A DNA stretch of 64,000 nucleotides from NCBI GenBank assembly GCA_964304625.1, contig OZ199838.1, positions 8,866,001 to 8,930,000 of the forward strand. Direction: 5' to 3'. The notes beneath the pieces were generated by a model. That model worked only from the letters and a program-made list of their open reading frames with translations, did no database searches and was not told the DNA's origin. Below are positions 45,210 to 56,851 of this stretch, in pieces. Positions within the stretch are counted from its first letter, which is position 1; each line of letters starts with the position of its first letter. Source of the DNA: Kudoa neothunni (Eukaryota > Cnidaria). Both the position numbers and the translations under genes were made by a program.

Positions 45210-48200
45210 GGCAGTGACCATTGGCCCGAACATGTTAATTAAGCCATTCCTTTAGTTTCATTCCACTTAAAATAACATTAAAACTGTGTTATTAAATTAT
45301 ATATCATGTCTGTGATTATTTTGAAATGGGTATTAGATATATGAGGTTCATTTATGTTGTTTATATCGGAAAAGACATGGAATTATTTGATTAATAGTAA
45401 CTAACAATTAAATGCGTACATAAAATAAAATATGTCTTGAGGATGTAATTAAGCTTAGTTTGTATATCCAACAAATTGGCCTAAAGTATTGTTGAATATA
45501 GTTATCGATATTTCATGAATGCCGTACGTTGGAGTTGCACCAAATATTCAAGATATGGTGTCTGGATAGTACGAACCAAAAATTATAAGAAATATATAAC
45601 TATTTTCTATCAATATTACATTAGCAATGTAAATAATTTATCATAATTTTACATAGATTACTTTCAGGAATATTGAATATTAGGCAACTTTACAACAATA
45701 ATTAGCTTAGCGGTTATGTAGCGTTTAAAAGAAGAAAATCGAATGAGATCATAGATAAATTTATATTTTTGATTAATTATCCAAATTTTCGTTATTTTTA
45801 AAGCCATAGATTGTTCGAGAGCTAAATGTTTTTCTGCCTTTTATTCTCTGACATCTTGCATCGTTTGCAGTACCAATACTTGTGTGTTGGATTAATGCTA
45901 ATGCACTGGCATTTAAAATGACTCCATTCAAGACAAATGTCACAACCAATTGCTGAATCAACATTTGACAAATATGTTTTGCAGATATTGCACCTATATC
46001 CAACAGTTGTTTTTTGCTTTATAATTTGTTTAAGGTTAAATAGAGCATCTTTGCTAAAATAAATGAATATCTTATCTAATTGAATTCTCGGATCGAATAT
46101 TCCATCACTTATGTTGTCCAACAAAACTTCCACATCTTTTTCCTCAATTATAACCTTTCGATTAATAACCTTAACAGCGAGGTCTTTACTAACAAACCAA
46201 CCAAGAATTTCTGAAAAGAATTACATCATTCCTGTTAATAATAGAGTTACTCAAAATCTTTTGTTTCTCTGTTAGATTAAAAAACGATTTGGTGTAATAG
46301 GGTGATTTTTTTGTTCCTATTACTGTAGTAGATGATCCCTTTGGGCGACCCTTATGTTTAATTCTAATTGGAAGAACTAATTCTGAAACAAATATAAAAC
46401 AATAAGTATCTTATGTAAAACCTGAAATCTGATTATTTATAGTGATATCATCGTTCGACTTATACAACCTATTAAATAATTAAAGTAATGGATCAAAAAA
46501 ATTAAACAAAATACTTCCAGAAGGATACACATTGATTTTTCCATTGGATGGATCTATTTTCATTGTTGGTGGATTTTCTTCATTTAGCTTAACAATACTA
46601 ATTTTTTCATTTTTTTCAATAAATGTGACTAGTTTTTTAAGTTCATTTATCCAATATTCATAGTCAGAACCAGGTTTTTCGGAAACTCTTGATGAAATGG
46701 TCTTGAATAAGCTGGAAGTCTGATTAAATATTTTTTTCTCGGAATAGATTGTCGTGGATTTCGGTAAAACATTTACAGTTATGAACTCTTTTTGTGGTGA
46801 TCCATTGGTTTGTTCGTCGCTTACTTTAAGTCGTGAGTTATTCAAGAAATACTCTCTAGTCCATCTTTTAGAACACAAACTTTTTTCAAAGAGGGGAAGA
46901 TTGCTTTTTTTCGTTCCAAAAATATGTGGCAGCACGGTAAGCTCATACCCATTCTGAAAAGACAATTACATTCCTCAATATTTGAAACCGCATTGTCATC
47001 TGAAAACATTACATTGTCTATATCGTTAATTTCCCACACATCTACTTTGTCAAATTCCTTTGCAACTAACTTAAAAGAATATTTTGTTAGATGATTAAAA
47101 TATTTTTCCATATCAGAATCCAAAACTTTTTGTGGAGTCTTAAGCATTTCCCTGATGGCTTTATTATCACGTTCGATTCGTGTGCTGTCGATATAGGTAA
47201 AGAATTTCTTGAAAAACTCTTCGAATGAAGAATAAAGTGGGATGACTTGCTTGATTTTAGAATTTAAACTCTCAACTCTATTGTTAGTAAAGTTTAGGAA
47301 CATCCCGTCAAGTCTTCTCAAACCAGTAACTTATTCCTCTTTTATTAAGTCCCAGTTTTTTTTAAATAATTATAAATATTTTCTCCGACACATTCTTTGA
47401 GTTTTTTCTTGTTAAAATCATATTCTTCAATGTTTTTCGAATATGCTATATTTTGGAGGTGTAAACGCGACGTCTCCTTTTCTTGAGAACTAATGTTCAT
47501 TCGTTCTACTTGAATTTCACGAGAAAACGACTTGAGGACATGATATAAACATATCTGAAGGTTAGCATTTGGGAATTTTTTTTTCAGGACTTTTCTTTCG
47601 ACCAAATCTTTATCAGTCATCAATATTTTTGTATCTGTTTCCATTGTAGGATTGTGTTTTTTCAACGTATCGATAAACCACCCAAAAATTTCTTCGGTCT
47701 CTTCCACTAATAATTCCAGTTGCCACAATTTCACTAGAACCTCTAGCATCCAAAACAACCAAAAAATATACAGGCGCTCTACAATCCATTAATTTATAGG
47801 TAGCGTCTATAAAAGTAATTTCGGGGTAGGCTTTTAGGCATTTTTTCATATCAATATCTTGGAAAAATAATCCTTTGAATTTTGAGTCATCTTACAAAAT
47901 CTCGATAAATGTGTTGCGTTTCTTTTTGAGTGACGTCAAAAATTCAATAGTCTTTGAATGTGATTTCATAGAATATTTCATGTTTTCCAGCTTTTTCATT
48001 GGAACAAACTTTCCATATTCTCTCAATATTTTTTCTTGAATGGCTTTAAAATTTCCGTTAACTTCCACTAACTGTTTAATACAAGAAACTTACTGCTGAT
48101 TTAATTTCATGGCTTTAGGTAAAAACTTTCTGGGAAACATTATTGAATTGTGGTTATGAGCCAAATCGAGAGATCTTAATACCAGCCTTTGGCCATCTGC

Positions 48201-48970
48201 ATCCGCCGAAAACTTCAAAAAAACTGGACATCCTTTAAAATAAGAGCTAGTATTTCTTTGACCAGACGACCTCTTTCGCTAAATTCATATGTAAGTTATT
48301 TGTTAAAAAATTATTTTAAATTTTAAAATTAGTGAAATATATTAATTAATCAGTAAATACACACAACAGAAGAAGTCAACAATTATTCAAAAAATATACG
48401 TTTTTTCCTACGTGGATGCAACAGTATTTTATTTGGTAACATTTAAGATCAGGATTTAATGTTCTGTCACTACGTTTTTGAGCTGTTCCAATCGTCTTGC
48501 AGTTTAGTATAGACAAACTGATCATGTTGTTTAGTTCAAGTTGTTTAATTTTCAACTCTAATTCTTTATAGCTGTTAAACGCATCACCAACTTTTAAAAT
48601 ATTGTTATTCTCAACAACGTTAGCATCAACATTCTCATAATTTACACTAGTGTCCATTACGCAAATATTACCACGTTAAAGTACCCACGCGCCTTTCGGT
48701 ATTATGGACTCCAAACGCATTTATCAAATGAATTTTCAAAAACAAATACTAAAATTCAAACGCAAATATCACATAATTGTTTAATAACGATTATTCTGGT
48801 GATAAGATTATTTTCATATAATTACGTAATTTCAGACTTGACACTATCACATCCTTCGAATTTAGAAAAAAATACTTATATTGTATTTATCATGTTGTTA
48901 AATGTTATTTTGAGTGAAATGAAACTAAAGGGGTGGCCTAATTAACATGTTCGGGTCAATAGACACTACG
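45210..48970. mobile_element. MULE D with perfect 9-bp target duplication
   Basis: Ends GGCAGTGACCATTGGCCCGAACATGTTAATT (45210) and the complement of CGTAGTGTCTATTGACCCGAACATGTTAATT (48970). The flanks TTTTTATAA at 45201-45209 and 48971-48979 are identical, a 9-bp target duplication in the range known for Mutator elements. Carries a minus-strand transposase gene of the same architecture as MULE B. Confidence 0.95.
45822..48657 (-). pseudogene. MULE D transposase with SWIM and PHD fingers
   Basis: Minus-strand multi-exon gene from ATG 48657. After exon 1 (ending HVGKN) an intron of about 130 nt leads to GCPVFLKFSADADGQRLVL and LRSLDLAHNHN. The core has ITFIDATYKLMD (first Asp), MTDKDLVERKVL (second Asp), LQICLYHVLKSF and NNRVESLNSKIKQ (Glu); SWIM finger CNCLFRMGMSLPCCH; AT-hook-like KGRPKGSS (about 46350); then a C4HC3 PHD finger (YRCNICK, GCDICLEWSHFKCQ, YWYCKRCK) ending at 45822. 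Frame changes near 47700, 47360 and 46900 inactivate it. Introns flank the AT-hook exon at the same places as in MULE B, so the PHD module was already present in their ancestor. Confidence 0.8.
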
Positions 48971-49200
48971 TTTTTATAAACCCTAATATCATCTAGTTAA
49001 ATTCTAATTATAATTGAGAATATCATGATTGAATTCTTTAAAGTCCTTGACTTCTAATAGTACATTGAGGGGAGTTTTGCATTAGTTTATGGTCTTATTT
49101 TGGTGGAATACGTCAGGTAACCCATAGGCATCCGCGTTATTTTTTTTTCTGTGCCGTACAGGAAGGGTTAATTGCAAACAAATTTCCTTGATTTATTTAG

Positions 49201-49650
49201 ATGCGTTGTAGATACATTTGTCGACAAATCTAGACTAAAAGAAAATCATTTACTGTTCATATTCGTGAATTTTTGTCTCAAATTAGTAAAGCGCGACCAA
49301 CTATTACTAACAGTCTTGATAATTAGTGAGGTATGTTGTGGTACAAATGGCATTGGAAAAGTCATGAATATGAATATATTTTTTACATTAAAATATTTTT
49401 TCCACGTCATATACTTCAAATAAATTTTTACTGATTTCTCATTTTATTTCCAATGTTTTTGTTTCGATTGCTGACAAACTTTCCATCTATATGTTACCAA
49501 AACTTGTGTCCACCCACATAAGTACAATTATTTCAGAGTATTTCAAATAAACGTCTCTTATTTAGTTCATCATTTTATAGGAATTCTTATTAAAACAAAT
49601 TTTGAACTGACACTATGTTCTCGGATATTCATCCTGTGTATTATTAGAGG
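49201..49650 (+). other. possible exons of an unassigned gene
   Basis: TTTATTTAG at 49192-49200 is followed by an open stretch with SRLKENHLLFIFVNFCLKLV and ends at GAG/GTATGT (49338/49339), a consensus donor. A second possible exon at about 49582-49650 (ILIKTNFELTLCSRIFILCI) lies between TTTTATAG and GTAATA. Composition and splice signals look genuine, but no family is recognised and the exon linkage is not proven. Confidence 0.25.
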
Positions 49651-49991
49651 TAATAAAAAATGTGAGATGCAACTAAAGTTTTAATTTATAAATATACAAT
49701 TACTTTCGCCGTGAATTTCCTGACCTACTTTTATTATGTTGAACACATTAAGTTTTCCTATAATCTTGTCTTTCAATTACATTGGTTGTATTCACACGAA
49801 AGTTCCTTCAAAGTTAAAAACATCCATGGATTTTGTATTAACCTATGAGCTTATAATTTGGCTTTTAAATAATGGAATGTAAATTCGGTTAATTTTTTCC
49901 GTGTTTTTGCCAGTAAACACCTTAAAAACATTTCAACTTTACTCGCATTTATAATGCGATTTATCAAGCACATTGAATACCTTTAAAATAA

Positions 49992-50100
49992 GGCAGAGGC
50001 TATTGGCACGGTAAAATTTAATCCAAAATGGCAAGCTGGTTACAGATGTAATTTTTTAGAATCAGTTATATTTAATTATTTACCGTGCCAATAGCCACTT
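49992..50100. mobile_element. 109-bp MULE-type MITE with target duplication
   Basis: Inverted ends GGCAGAGGCTATTGGCACGGTAAA and AAGTGGCTATTGGCACGGTAAA, flanked by an identical 11-bp repeat CTTTAAAATAA (49981-49991 and 50101-50111). The termini share the CTATTGGC core with MULEs B, C and D. No coding capacity. Confidence 0.85.
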
Positions 50101-50422
50101 CTTTAAAATAATGCATAAAATAAACGCAGCAATTAATAACTAATCCGCATACCTGTTCTACACTTTAACCAACATTTTGACTGAAACAATAAAGCGAATG
50201 GTGTTGATTTTCACATTTTCCAACTAAGATTGCGTTTTTTGCCTTCGAGATGTTTCGGGTAAAACCAGGAGTGCATTGGTATCAAATTCCACTTTAGCCT
50301 TTAATTTTTGAATTTTATTTGATATTCAAATTATTTAAAAAATTAACAGCTAATCACAATTACCACACCTTCGCCTAATTCTAGTAACACGAATAGTCCC
50401 TTCGCCAATTCTCGGATTACCG

Positions 50423-51439
50423 ATGGATCAAGCTTTGTCGAGGGAGTTGCTAGCTTTCAAAAAACGCAAAACCACCAGTCTACAGACGTCGTCAGTAGAT
50501 GGTATCGATTCAGTTGTTGGTAAAAAACAAGATTGTCCTTCAAGGAAGAGAAAGGTAGCTTCCATCCAACGGACTAAATCTTCGAACAACGCCGCAGCAT
50601 TAGCTAATGTTTCTTTACCACCACAAGTTTTAAATAGTATTAAGAAAAACAAAAACTCGTTAATAGGGCCAAACAATCTTAACTCTAGCCCGTTGGCCAA
50701 AAACAACGCAATCAATAAGTATTACTGTTCCAACAAAACCAAGAGTAGCATATTAGCGGTTGTTGTCGACTTCTTGAAGGATAAATATTTTGAGGAATTA
50801 GAGTTGGTGACAGCCAACAAAAAGCAGGCATTAGATGAGGCCACGATTTCGTTTACATTAGATGAAATCTTGGATAAAACCCAGAATTTGAACACGGCCC
50901 TTACGGATCAGAATTGGCTGGTACAAAATGCCTTGCCCAACAATCCCCGCATTAAACTTTACAATAAAAAGTTCCGTTACAAACCTTATTATGATGTTTA
51001 CGATAGAAAAACACTAGTGAAATTGCTTGAAAATTTCAATAACAATGGTTACGGCGGTATTCTTATTGATGAACTGCGCGACTCAATGATCAGCACGGAC
51101 CAGATTATACTGGCACTGAGGAATAGGATTTTTCATTTAACCAGGAATACTGATAAAAAAGACGTTATATTCTACTTCGATCCTCAATACGTTATGAATG
51201 TGGATGAGGAGTTGACGTCATTATGGAAAAGTGTAAACATTGAAGGCAATGATGAAAAGGGCATCGAGAAATACCTATCAATGGCTAATATTTCATGTTT
51301 TAATGTGTCTCCTTCTGGCCTCACTAGCATTAATGAACAGAAAAAGAAGGAAGATAAAAAGAGCAAGGGTCGTGGACGACAAGCCAAAATACACAATGTT
51401 CATTTACCGGACGGAATACTGAAAGATTATAATTTTTGA
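50423..51439 (+). CDS. GTF2E2: General transcription factor IIE subunit 2 (TFIIE-beta)
   Basis: Single-exon 338-residue protein. After a basic, low-complexity N-terminus (about residues 1-100) come tandem winged-helix domains: first with SFTLDEILDKTQNLNTAL, WLVQNALPNNPRIKLYNKKF and RYKPYYDVYDRKTLVKLL; second with GYGGILIDELRDSM, ALRNRIFHLTRNTDKKDVIF and VDEELTSLWKSVNIEG. The C-terminal basic tail (KKKEDKKSKGRGRQAKIHN) ends in HLPDGILKDYNF, matching the conserved end of TFIIE-beta (HLAGVLKDY). It partners TFIIE-alpha in the nucleus and helps recruit and regulate TFIIH at RNA polymerase II promoters. Slightly longer than the human protein (291), mostly through the N-terminal region. No defects. 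ATG 50423 is the first in frame. Confidence 0.93.
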   Translation: MDQALSRELLAFKKRKTTSLQTSSVDGIDSVVGKKQDCPSRKRKVASIQRTKSSNNAAALANVSLPPQVLNSIKKNKNSLIGPNNLNSSPLAKNNAINKYYCSNKTKSSILAVVVDFLKDKYFEELELVTANKKQALDEATISFTLDEILDKTQNLNTALTDQNWLVQNALPNNPRIKLYNKKFRYKPYYDVYDRKTLVKLLENFNNNGYGGILIDELRDSMISTDQIILALRNRIFHLTRNTDKKDVIFYFDPQYVMNVDEELTSLWKSVNIEGNDEKGIEKYLSMANISCFNVSPSGLTSINEQKKKEDKKSKGRGRQAKIHNVHLPDGILKDYNF

Positions 51440-52243
51440 TAGGGACTCTGTTGTAGTGTAGATTTTTTTTACCTTGGTGTTTTTTGAATAGGCGTGTTTT
51501 TATTTTTTCGGCGAATTCGAATTTTTTATTAGATATTTAAACTTCTTGAAGGTTTACATACAATAGGAATTCTTACCCAATTTTATATAAACAATGACAG
51601 ACCAACTGTCTGACAGTAAAGTAATACGCTGTCTCAATAAGATCAGTTTGTTTGGTACAAAATTTTGTACAAATTTAATTCTGTTGAATAGAATTTGAAC
51701 TAACTAAATTTATTCATAGCAGTGTTTCACAACCATTTTTCTATCATGGCCCATTTTTCCTGAAAATATTAACTTTTTGATGGTGTCTATTTGCATCCCT
51801 CGGCGCATGCGCGGAGGATTATAACATCATCTCTATGTGTGCTTTTTCTCTTATATTGGTTGTCGCAAAAAACACTAATAGACACAAACGATGAATAATA
51901 TTTTTTCTACTTTTTAATAATCAACACAATTTTTTAATTGTTTTAGTCTTCCTTTTACTTTAGTGGTGTCGAATTTACTTAGTGCTGATAAAACTCACAG
52001 TTTTTAACCGTCACACAAATAGGATAATCTAGTGTAATTTGTGCTATTTTTAGAATAATCTAATTTTTGTGTATATCGATTTTATCGATAAGTGGAACGA
52101 AAATTGAAATTACACGAGTTGGAATTTTTTTCATTTGGTTTATTTATGGAAAATGTGGTTTTATTCTAGTATTGATATTTTAAGTTTTTTAGGCTTTTGT
52201 AAAATTCGTTGTATTGACTACTACCAAGGGTATTTAATTGATC
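51440..52243. other. spacer with a hAT-like end
   Basis: CAGTGTTTCACAACCATTTTTC at 51723 resembles a hAT terminus; no partner found. A palindromic GGCGCATGCGC piece at 51802 is isolated. Otherwise AT-rich. Confidence 0.35.
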
Positions 52244-52989
52244 CTATATTTCAGAACATAATTGTTTGTTGTTTTTAAACTTTTCTTTTAAATGTATATT
52301 GGTTGGTAAAACATTCAAACCGATATTTTGTGAATCAATACAGGGAGAGTTTATAGTTGTTGAAATATCGTCGTATGTCATATTGCACACGTCATTATTA
52401 TCGAGGAATATATCATTGTTCGTACAAACCACCTTCCATTGCATATAGAATCAGAAATCAAAATTAAAGATTTTACTTTTGCAATTAAAAGTTTTCATGA
52501 GAGAGAATATCGTTGAAAAAGTGTACAATCAAACTTGTATATATTATCTGGAAACGTAACCATTGCTGAACAAGACACAATGTGAACAAAGAACATGTTT
52601 TTTAAATCCCTAATTGATAATGATTTCAGATTTTGAGTCTCGAATTTGATTTTATCAGCAAAAAAACTGAGCAAACCATTTATTATTGCCAAAATATCAA
52701 CATCATCAATGCTGTTGTTATTCATAAGAATCAGGCTATTTTTTATAAATTATCACCATGGATGGTCTTACAGTAATTGAGTATTGAATTGACTTAGTGA
52801 ATTAACGATGACTTTGACATAAATCGGTAATGGGGGAGTATCCACCTCCAAAAATTCGTCCTTTTTCGCGTATGCAAACCTACCGATTTTATTATAAATC
52901 GTCTTAATACATTTTTTAAATATGGATTGAACACAAATATCTTTAAGAATATCAGTTAAAAAAATCAATAAAAATGCAGCTTCGGTCAT
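52244..52989 (-). CDS. unassigned spliced gene
   Basis: Minus-strand gene starting ATG 52989. Exon 1 encodes a helical, Lys/Ile-rich stretch (TDILKDICVQSIFKKCIK, YAKKDEFLEVDTPPLPIY) and ends at NTQL before a 36-nt GT-AG intron (GTAAGACC...AAATAG, about 52769 to 52734). Exon 2 continues MNNNSIDDVDILAIINGLLS, FFADKIKFETQNLK, FFVHIVSCSAMVTFPDNIY to about 52500. A further open stretch, 52244-52444 (TNNDIFLDNNDVCNMTYDD...), may be the last exon, but the connecting splice sites are unclear. No family recognised. The promoter and first exon are duplicated in inverted orientation at 54943-55191. Confidence 0.4.
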
Positions 52990-53080
52990 TATCGTAGCGT
53001 GCGCATAACTTTACGCGTTCTTTTTTTGTGCTTTATTTCCCTAAGTTTCCACATATATACACCTTTGAGGCTATCATTAT
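52832..53080 (-). repeat. inverted repeat arm 1 (5' end of unassigned gene)
   Basis: 249 bp, reverse-complement match to 54943-55191 with a single difference found by eye (GGTGTATATATG versus GTTGTATATATG). Covers about 90 bp upstream of ATG 52989 and the first 52 codons. Confidence 0.95.
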
Positions 53081-53269
53081 GTTCAGTTTAATTAAGTTCT
53101 ATGATATCATTAGAATTATCAATAGATCCCTACTTTAGTTCTACATTTTGGGTGTTAGATATAGTTTTTGTGATTTTAATTATTAGTTTAAAAAATTTTG
53201 ATCAGAGATGAATTAATGAGTTATATTTAAAAAGTTTCTGTGACACGCTACTGACTGAAGCTTAGCAAT
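53081..53269. other. spacer inside the inverted pair
   Basis: AT-rich, nothing assigned. Confidence 0.35.
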
Positions 53270-54429
53270 GGTAGAATTTAAGTCGCAGCGCCTGTTTTAC
53301 AGGTTGCTTCTAGATCAAGAAACATTGCTGAACTTCTTAACCAGGAAAGGTCTATTGCAGGAAATGCCGAACAAATGAAAAAATTGTCGTACGTATACCA
53401 CCTGTAAATTAAAGATTGAACGAAGGTTAAAAACAATTTCACAGACCTACAATTTTTTTGTTAATCAGACAAATCCACTTATATTTGTTTCAAAGGGATT
53501 TAATGTTTCTGAAATTATTATGAATATAATTGTAGAAATGATTGTAAAAAATTCTCTCCAAGAGCCTCAACTTTTTTTGGAATTATGAATAAATTTTATG
53601 ATAATTCTTCCAAGTTATCGGTCTCCGACATTTGCTAACTGGTCTATTTGTGGGCTATGGAAGAGTTTAGATGCCAGGCGATTATTTTAACTAGAATAAC
53701 AGACAAAACTATTACATATTGGTACTCATCTTTAAGAAAAATTTGTTGGGGAGGTTTTCAGTGGCGTAAAAAGTTCGACGGAAAAAGAATTATTGAAATA
53801 GACGAATGCCTTTTGAGAGAAAAACGGAAAAATAATCGTGTTGGGTTCTTGGGAGCAGAGGTCTGGAGAATCGCCCCTAATGAAACCTATTCTCCGTCAT
53901 CTGATGATGACACGGATGATGATTCTGGTGGCACTAATGTCGAAAGATATGAGAACAGAATAGAAGGTCCGTCGGTAGTTGAGATTTGTGAATACTCCGT
54001 TGACGATGAAGGTAAACGTAAATTGCTGGAGTCGAGATTTTTCTTTGTGGATCGAAGGGAAAAATATACGTATACCCCTAATTCTTCAAGAGGTATCACA
54101 TTACTCCAGAATATACACAAACGAATGGAAAGAGTACAAACGATTAAGAATTTGGGGGTATAATCATATAGCTATAAACCATTCAAAAACGAAGCTTTTG
54201 CGAAGGATGAGTGGTGTGCCGAAATTTTATGCTTTATTTGTATCTGACTGAGGAGTGGTTACGATTGAAACGTGAAAATTCATGGGAGTTTTTCGATTTT
54301 ATTTTTAAAGAAATAACGAGAATATATTCCATTACCAATAATAATAGAAATAATGAAAATTGGTTCATCCAATTTTATTGTTTGATTCTTCTTCGATTTG
54401 CGGACACACGTTTAGTATCTTTTATATAA
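53270..54429 (+). pseudogene. Merlin/IS1595-type transposase remnant M3
   Basis: Plus-strand pseudogene. The N-terminal part (LLLDQETLLNFLTRKGLLQE, about 53320) is out of frame with the core. The core has the first catalytic block RIIEIDECLLREKRKNN and FLGAEVWRIAPNETY, an acidic insert (SSDDDTDDDSGG), then after a frame change near 54100 IYTNEWKEYKRLRIWGYNHI with NHSKTK, where relatives have a catalytic Asp (S/TDxW) and this copy has Asn. Later frames to 54429 are scrambled. It lies between the two arms of the 249-bp inverted repeat. Distinct from M1 and M2. Confidence 0.7.
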
Positions 54430-54942
54430 TTTGGTGCGCCGATAATTTTTTTAATTCCATGTAATACAAGTTGTTAACAAATTTATAACAAACATTGGTT
54501 ACTTTTTGGTTGTCTTGGGTGACGAAATAATAAAAATAAACTAAATGCTTCATTTTTAATATGTTTGCGTTGGTCTAGTCTCTAGAACCAAGGATCATTA
54601 TGTAACCTTCTCATACAAAACGATTTTTTTAAGTATTAATTTTTCCATACACAGTAATTTATTAAATAATTTACAAGTTTCTAATGTATTATAAATATGG
54701 GAAATATTATGAAAGTCATAGTAATATCACATTTACTCGCATCACTAAAAAAATGAACCACTAAGAAAATTATATAAACTAAAGTTAGTTGGTTTTGACG
54801 TTTCTAATCAACTAAACTTTTAATTTTTAAAAATTCTTTCTGGATAGAAGTTAATTTAAATTCAAACTTTATATCTAAATCTATTACTGCCGAGTCAAAT
54901 ATGATTTTAACACTTAAATGCTATAATATGACCAGTTTGGAG

Positions 54943-55191
54943 ATAATGATAGCCTCAAAGTTGTATATATGTGGAAACTTAGGGAAATAAAGCACAAAAA
55001 AAGAACGCGTAAAGTTATGCGCACGCTACGATAATGACCGAAGCTGCATTTTTATTGATTTTTTTAACTGATATTCTTAAAGATATTTGTGTTCAATCCA
55101 TATTTAAAAAATGTATTAAGACGATTTATAATAAAATCGGTAGGTTTGCATACGCGAAAAAGGACGAATTTTTGGAGGTGGATACTCCCCC
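54943..55191 (+). repeat. inverted repeat arm 2 (truncated copy of gene 5' end)
   Basis: Second arm. It contains the same ATG (55034) and first 52 codons as the gene at 52989, identical until DTPP, after which the reading diverges into unrelated sequence and ends at 55303. Probably non-functional, though the copied upstream region could still drive a short transcript. Confidence 0.95.
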
Positions 55192-55303
55192 ACCACCTAT
55201 TTTTGTTTACTCTTATCTTTATTATTGTATTATGGTATCATTAATTATTTTTCCACGCTTTTTAGATCGATTTTATATTTTATTTTTCTATAATAGGCGA
55301 TAA

Positions 55304-56851
55304 TGTAAGACGAATCAATAATAACCTTGATTAAGATTAAATATAATAAAAATAATTTATGAACATATTTATTCTAAAAACTAAAATAAAAATGATTAAT
55401 CGTTTATTACAAACGTTTTAGTCAAAATAATTGGTATCTAAGGTTTTTATACAATTTAGCGCGTTGCGTTATTTTATTAGTTTAATTTAAGGACTCATGA
55501 AATATTTACTTGTTTTTAAGGAACAAATATTTCCAGCTTTATTAAGAAAATAATGCTTATAACTAAACTATAGTTAATAACAATTTTTATTTCAATTTTT
55601 AATATTAGAAGATGATAGATTTGATAAATAAGGATTTAGCTTCAATTATTTTTAGTCAGTTGGGTTTGACTACCTTTAATTTAAAAGTTACATGTATTAC
55701 ATAGTTTATTGATTAAAACATCTTTAAAATGTTGAGTTCAATTTTGTTTTGATTGTAAATATTCGCAATTAGTATTAAAATATACCTCTAGAAAAATTTT
55801 AATAATTGCAATTATTGATTTTTACCAACAACAATCAATGATTCCACATCCCTGCTCATCTGACTATTCAAAATTAGACATTTATGAAATTTTAAATAAT
55901 CTGTACTAATTAAGAATTCTTCAGAGTTTCTATGTGCGAATGTTTGATAGCATGTTTAGATATAGTGCTAGATTTGTAAAAATAGTCTTTCTATTTAATG
56001 AGTGAGAAGTTTTCCCACAGATGGAGATCGACAACATTTGTGTTCTCAACTAACCCAAGATTTTTTTCAGAAACTTCTGTAAATTTTTTAAAATTGCATT
56101 ATTTTGAATTTTTATCTAAATAATTGGGACACTTAGGGCTGGCAGTATTTCCGCGTGTTCTAACTTCCGCCCGAACACATTAACAATGTTTGTTCGACTA
56201 GCTTTTGTCCTAATCCAATTTAATGCTGTCCGTTTGCGGGTTAATTTTGTTTGACGTCGGATGAGGCGCCACCCTGATGCGCTCTTAAGATAGATATTCC
56301 ATAAGGTTTTCGCTAGCGCCTCATTATTTTTTACCTCAAAGTTACACAACATTGAAAACATAATGCACAGTTGGAGCGATCTAGGTTGTAATAATTGATT
56401 ATTCATCGTTGGACCATCAAACTTAAATTATGAATTTTTCATGAAAAAGCAATTAAAGCAATAACCAAAAAATTAGAAAACATGAATCTCGCGTTATCTA
56501 ACTATTATTGTAGTTAGATTCAGGATTTTCAAGCTTCTTCTGCTCCATCATTTCATTAAAGTATCTCGTTTTTATACATCTTCGAAGGTTTTCCTTAGCA
56601 ATGAAACACTTGGATTCACAATTAAAGTTATTCATACATTCCTAACATTGTATTAATTCAAACTAAAATAAGGTTAATGACTTGAAGTTGCATGAATGCA
56701 ACATGGCAATTGATTGATCGAAGATAGTTCAGATAATTTTTATCGTAACCTCTTTTATTTTTCTCTTTTACGAATTAATTACAAAAAATATATTGAAATT
56801 ACCCCCCTGTATTCCTAACATTTACGATCGAGCGCATGCGACTTGTCATAA
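55304..56851. other. gene-poor stretch upstream of ZNHIT1
   Basis: Mostly AT-rich. An open minus-strand stretch of 96 codons at 56116-56406 lies in a GC-richer patch (GGCGCCACCCTGATGCGC near 56266); it has an Arg/Lys-rich middle but no recognised domain and may be repeat material. The last about 100 bp should hold the ZNHIT1 promoter. Confidence 0.35.

Noticed and set aside
56116-56406. 96-codon minus-strand ORF
   Set aside because: Basic composition but no recognised family or conserved motif, and it lies in a GC-richer patch likely to be repeat.
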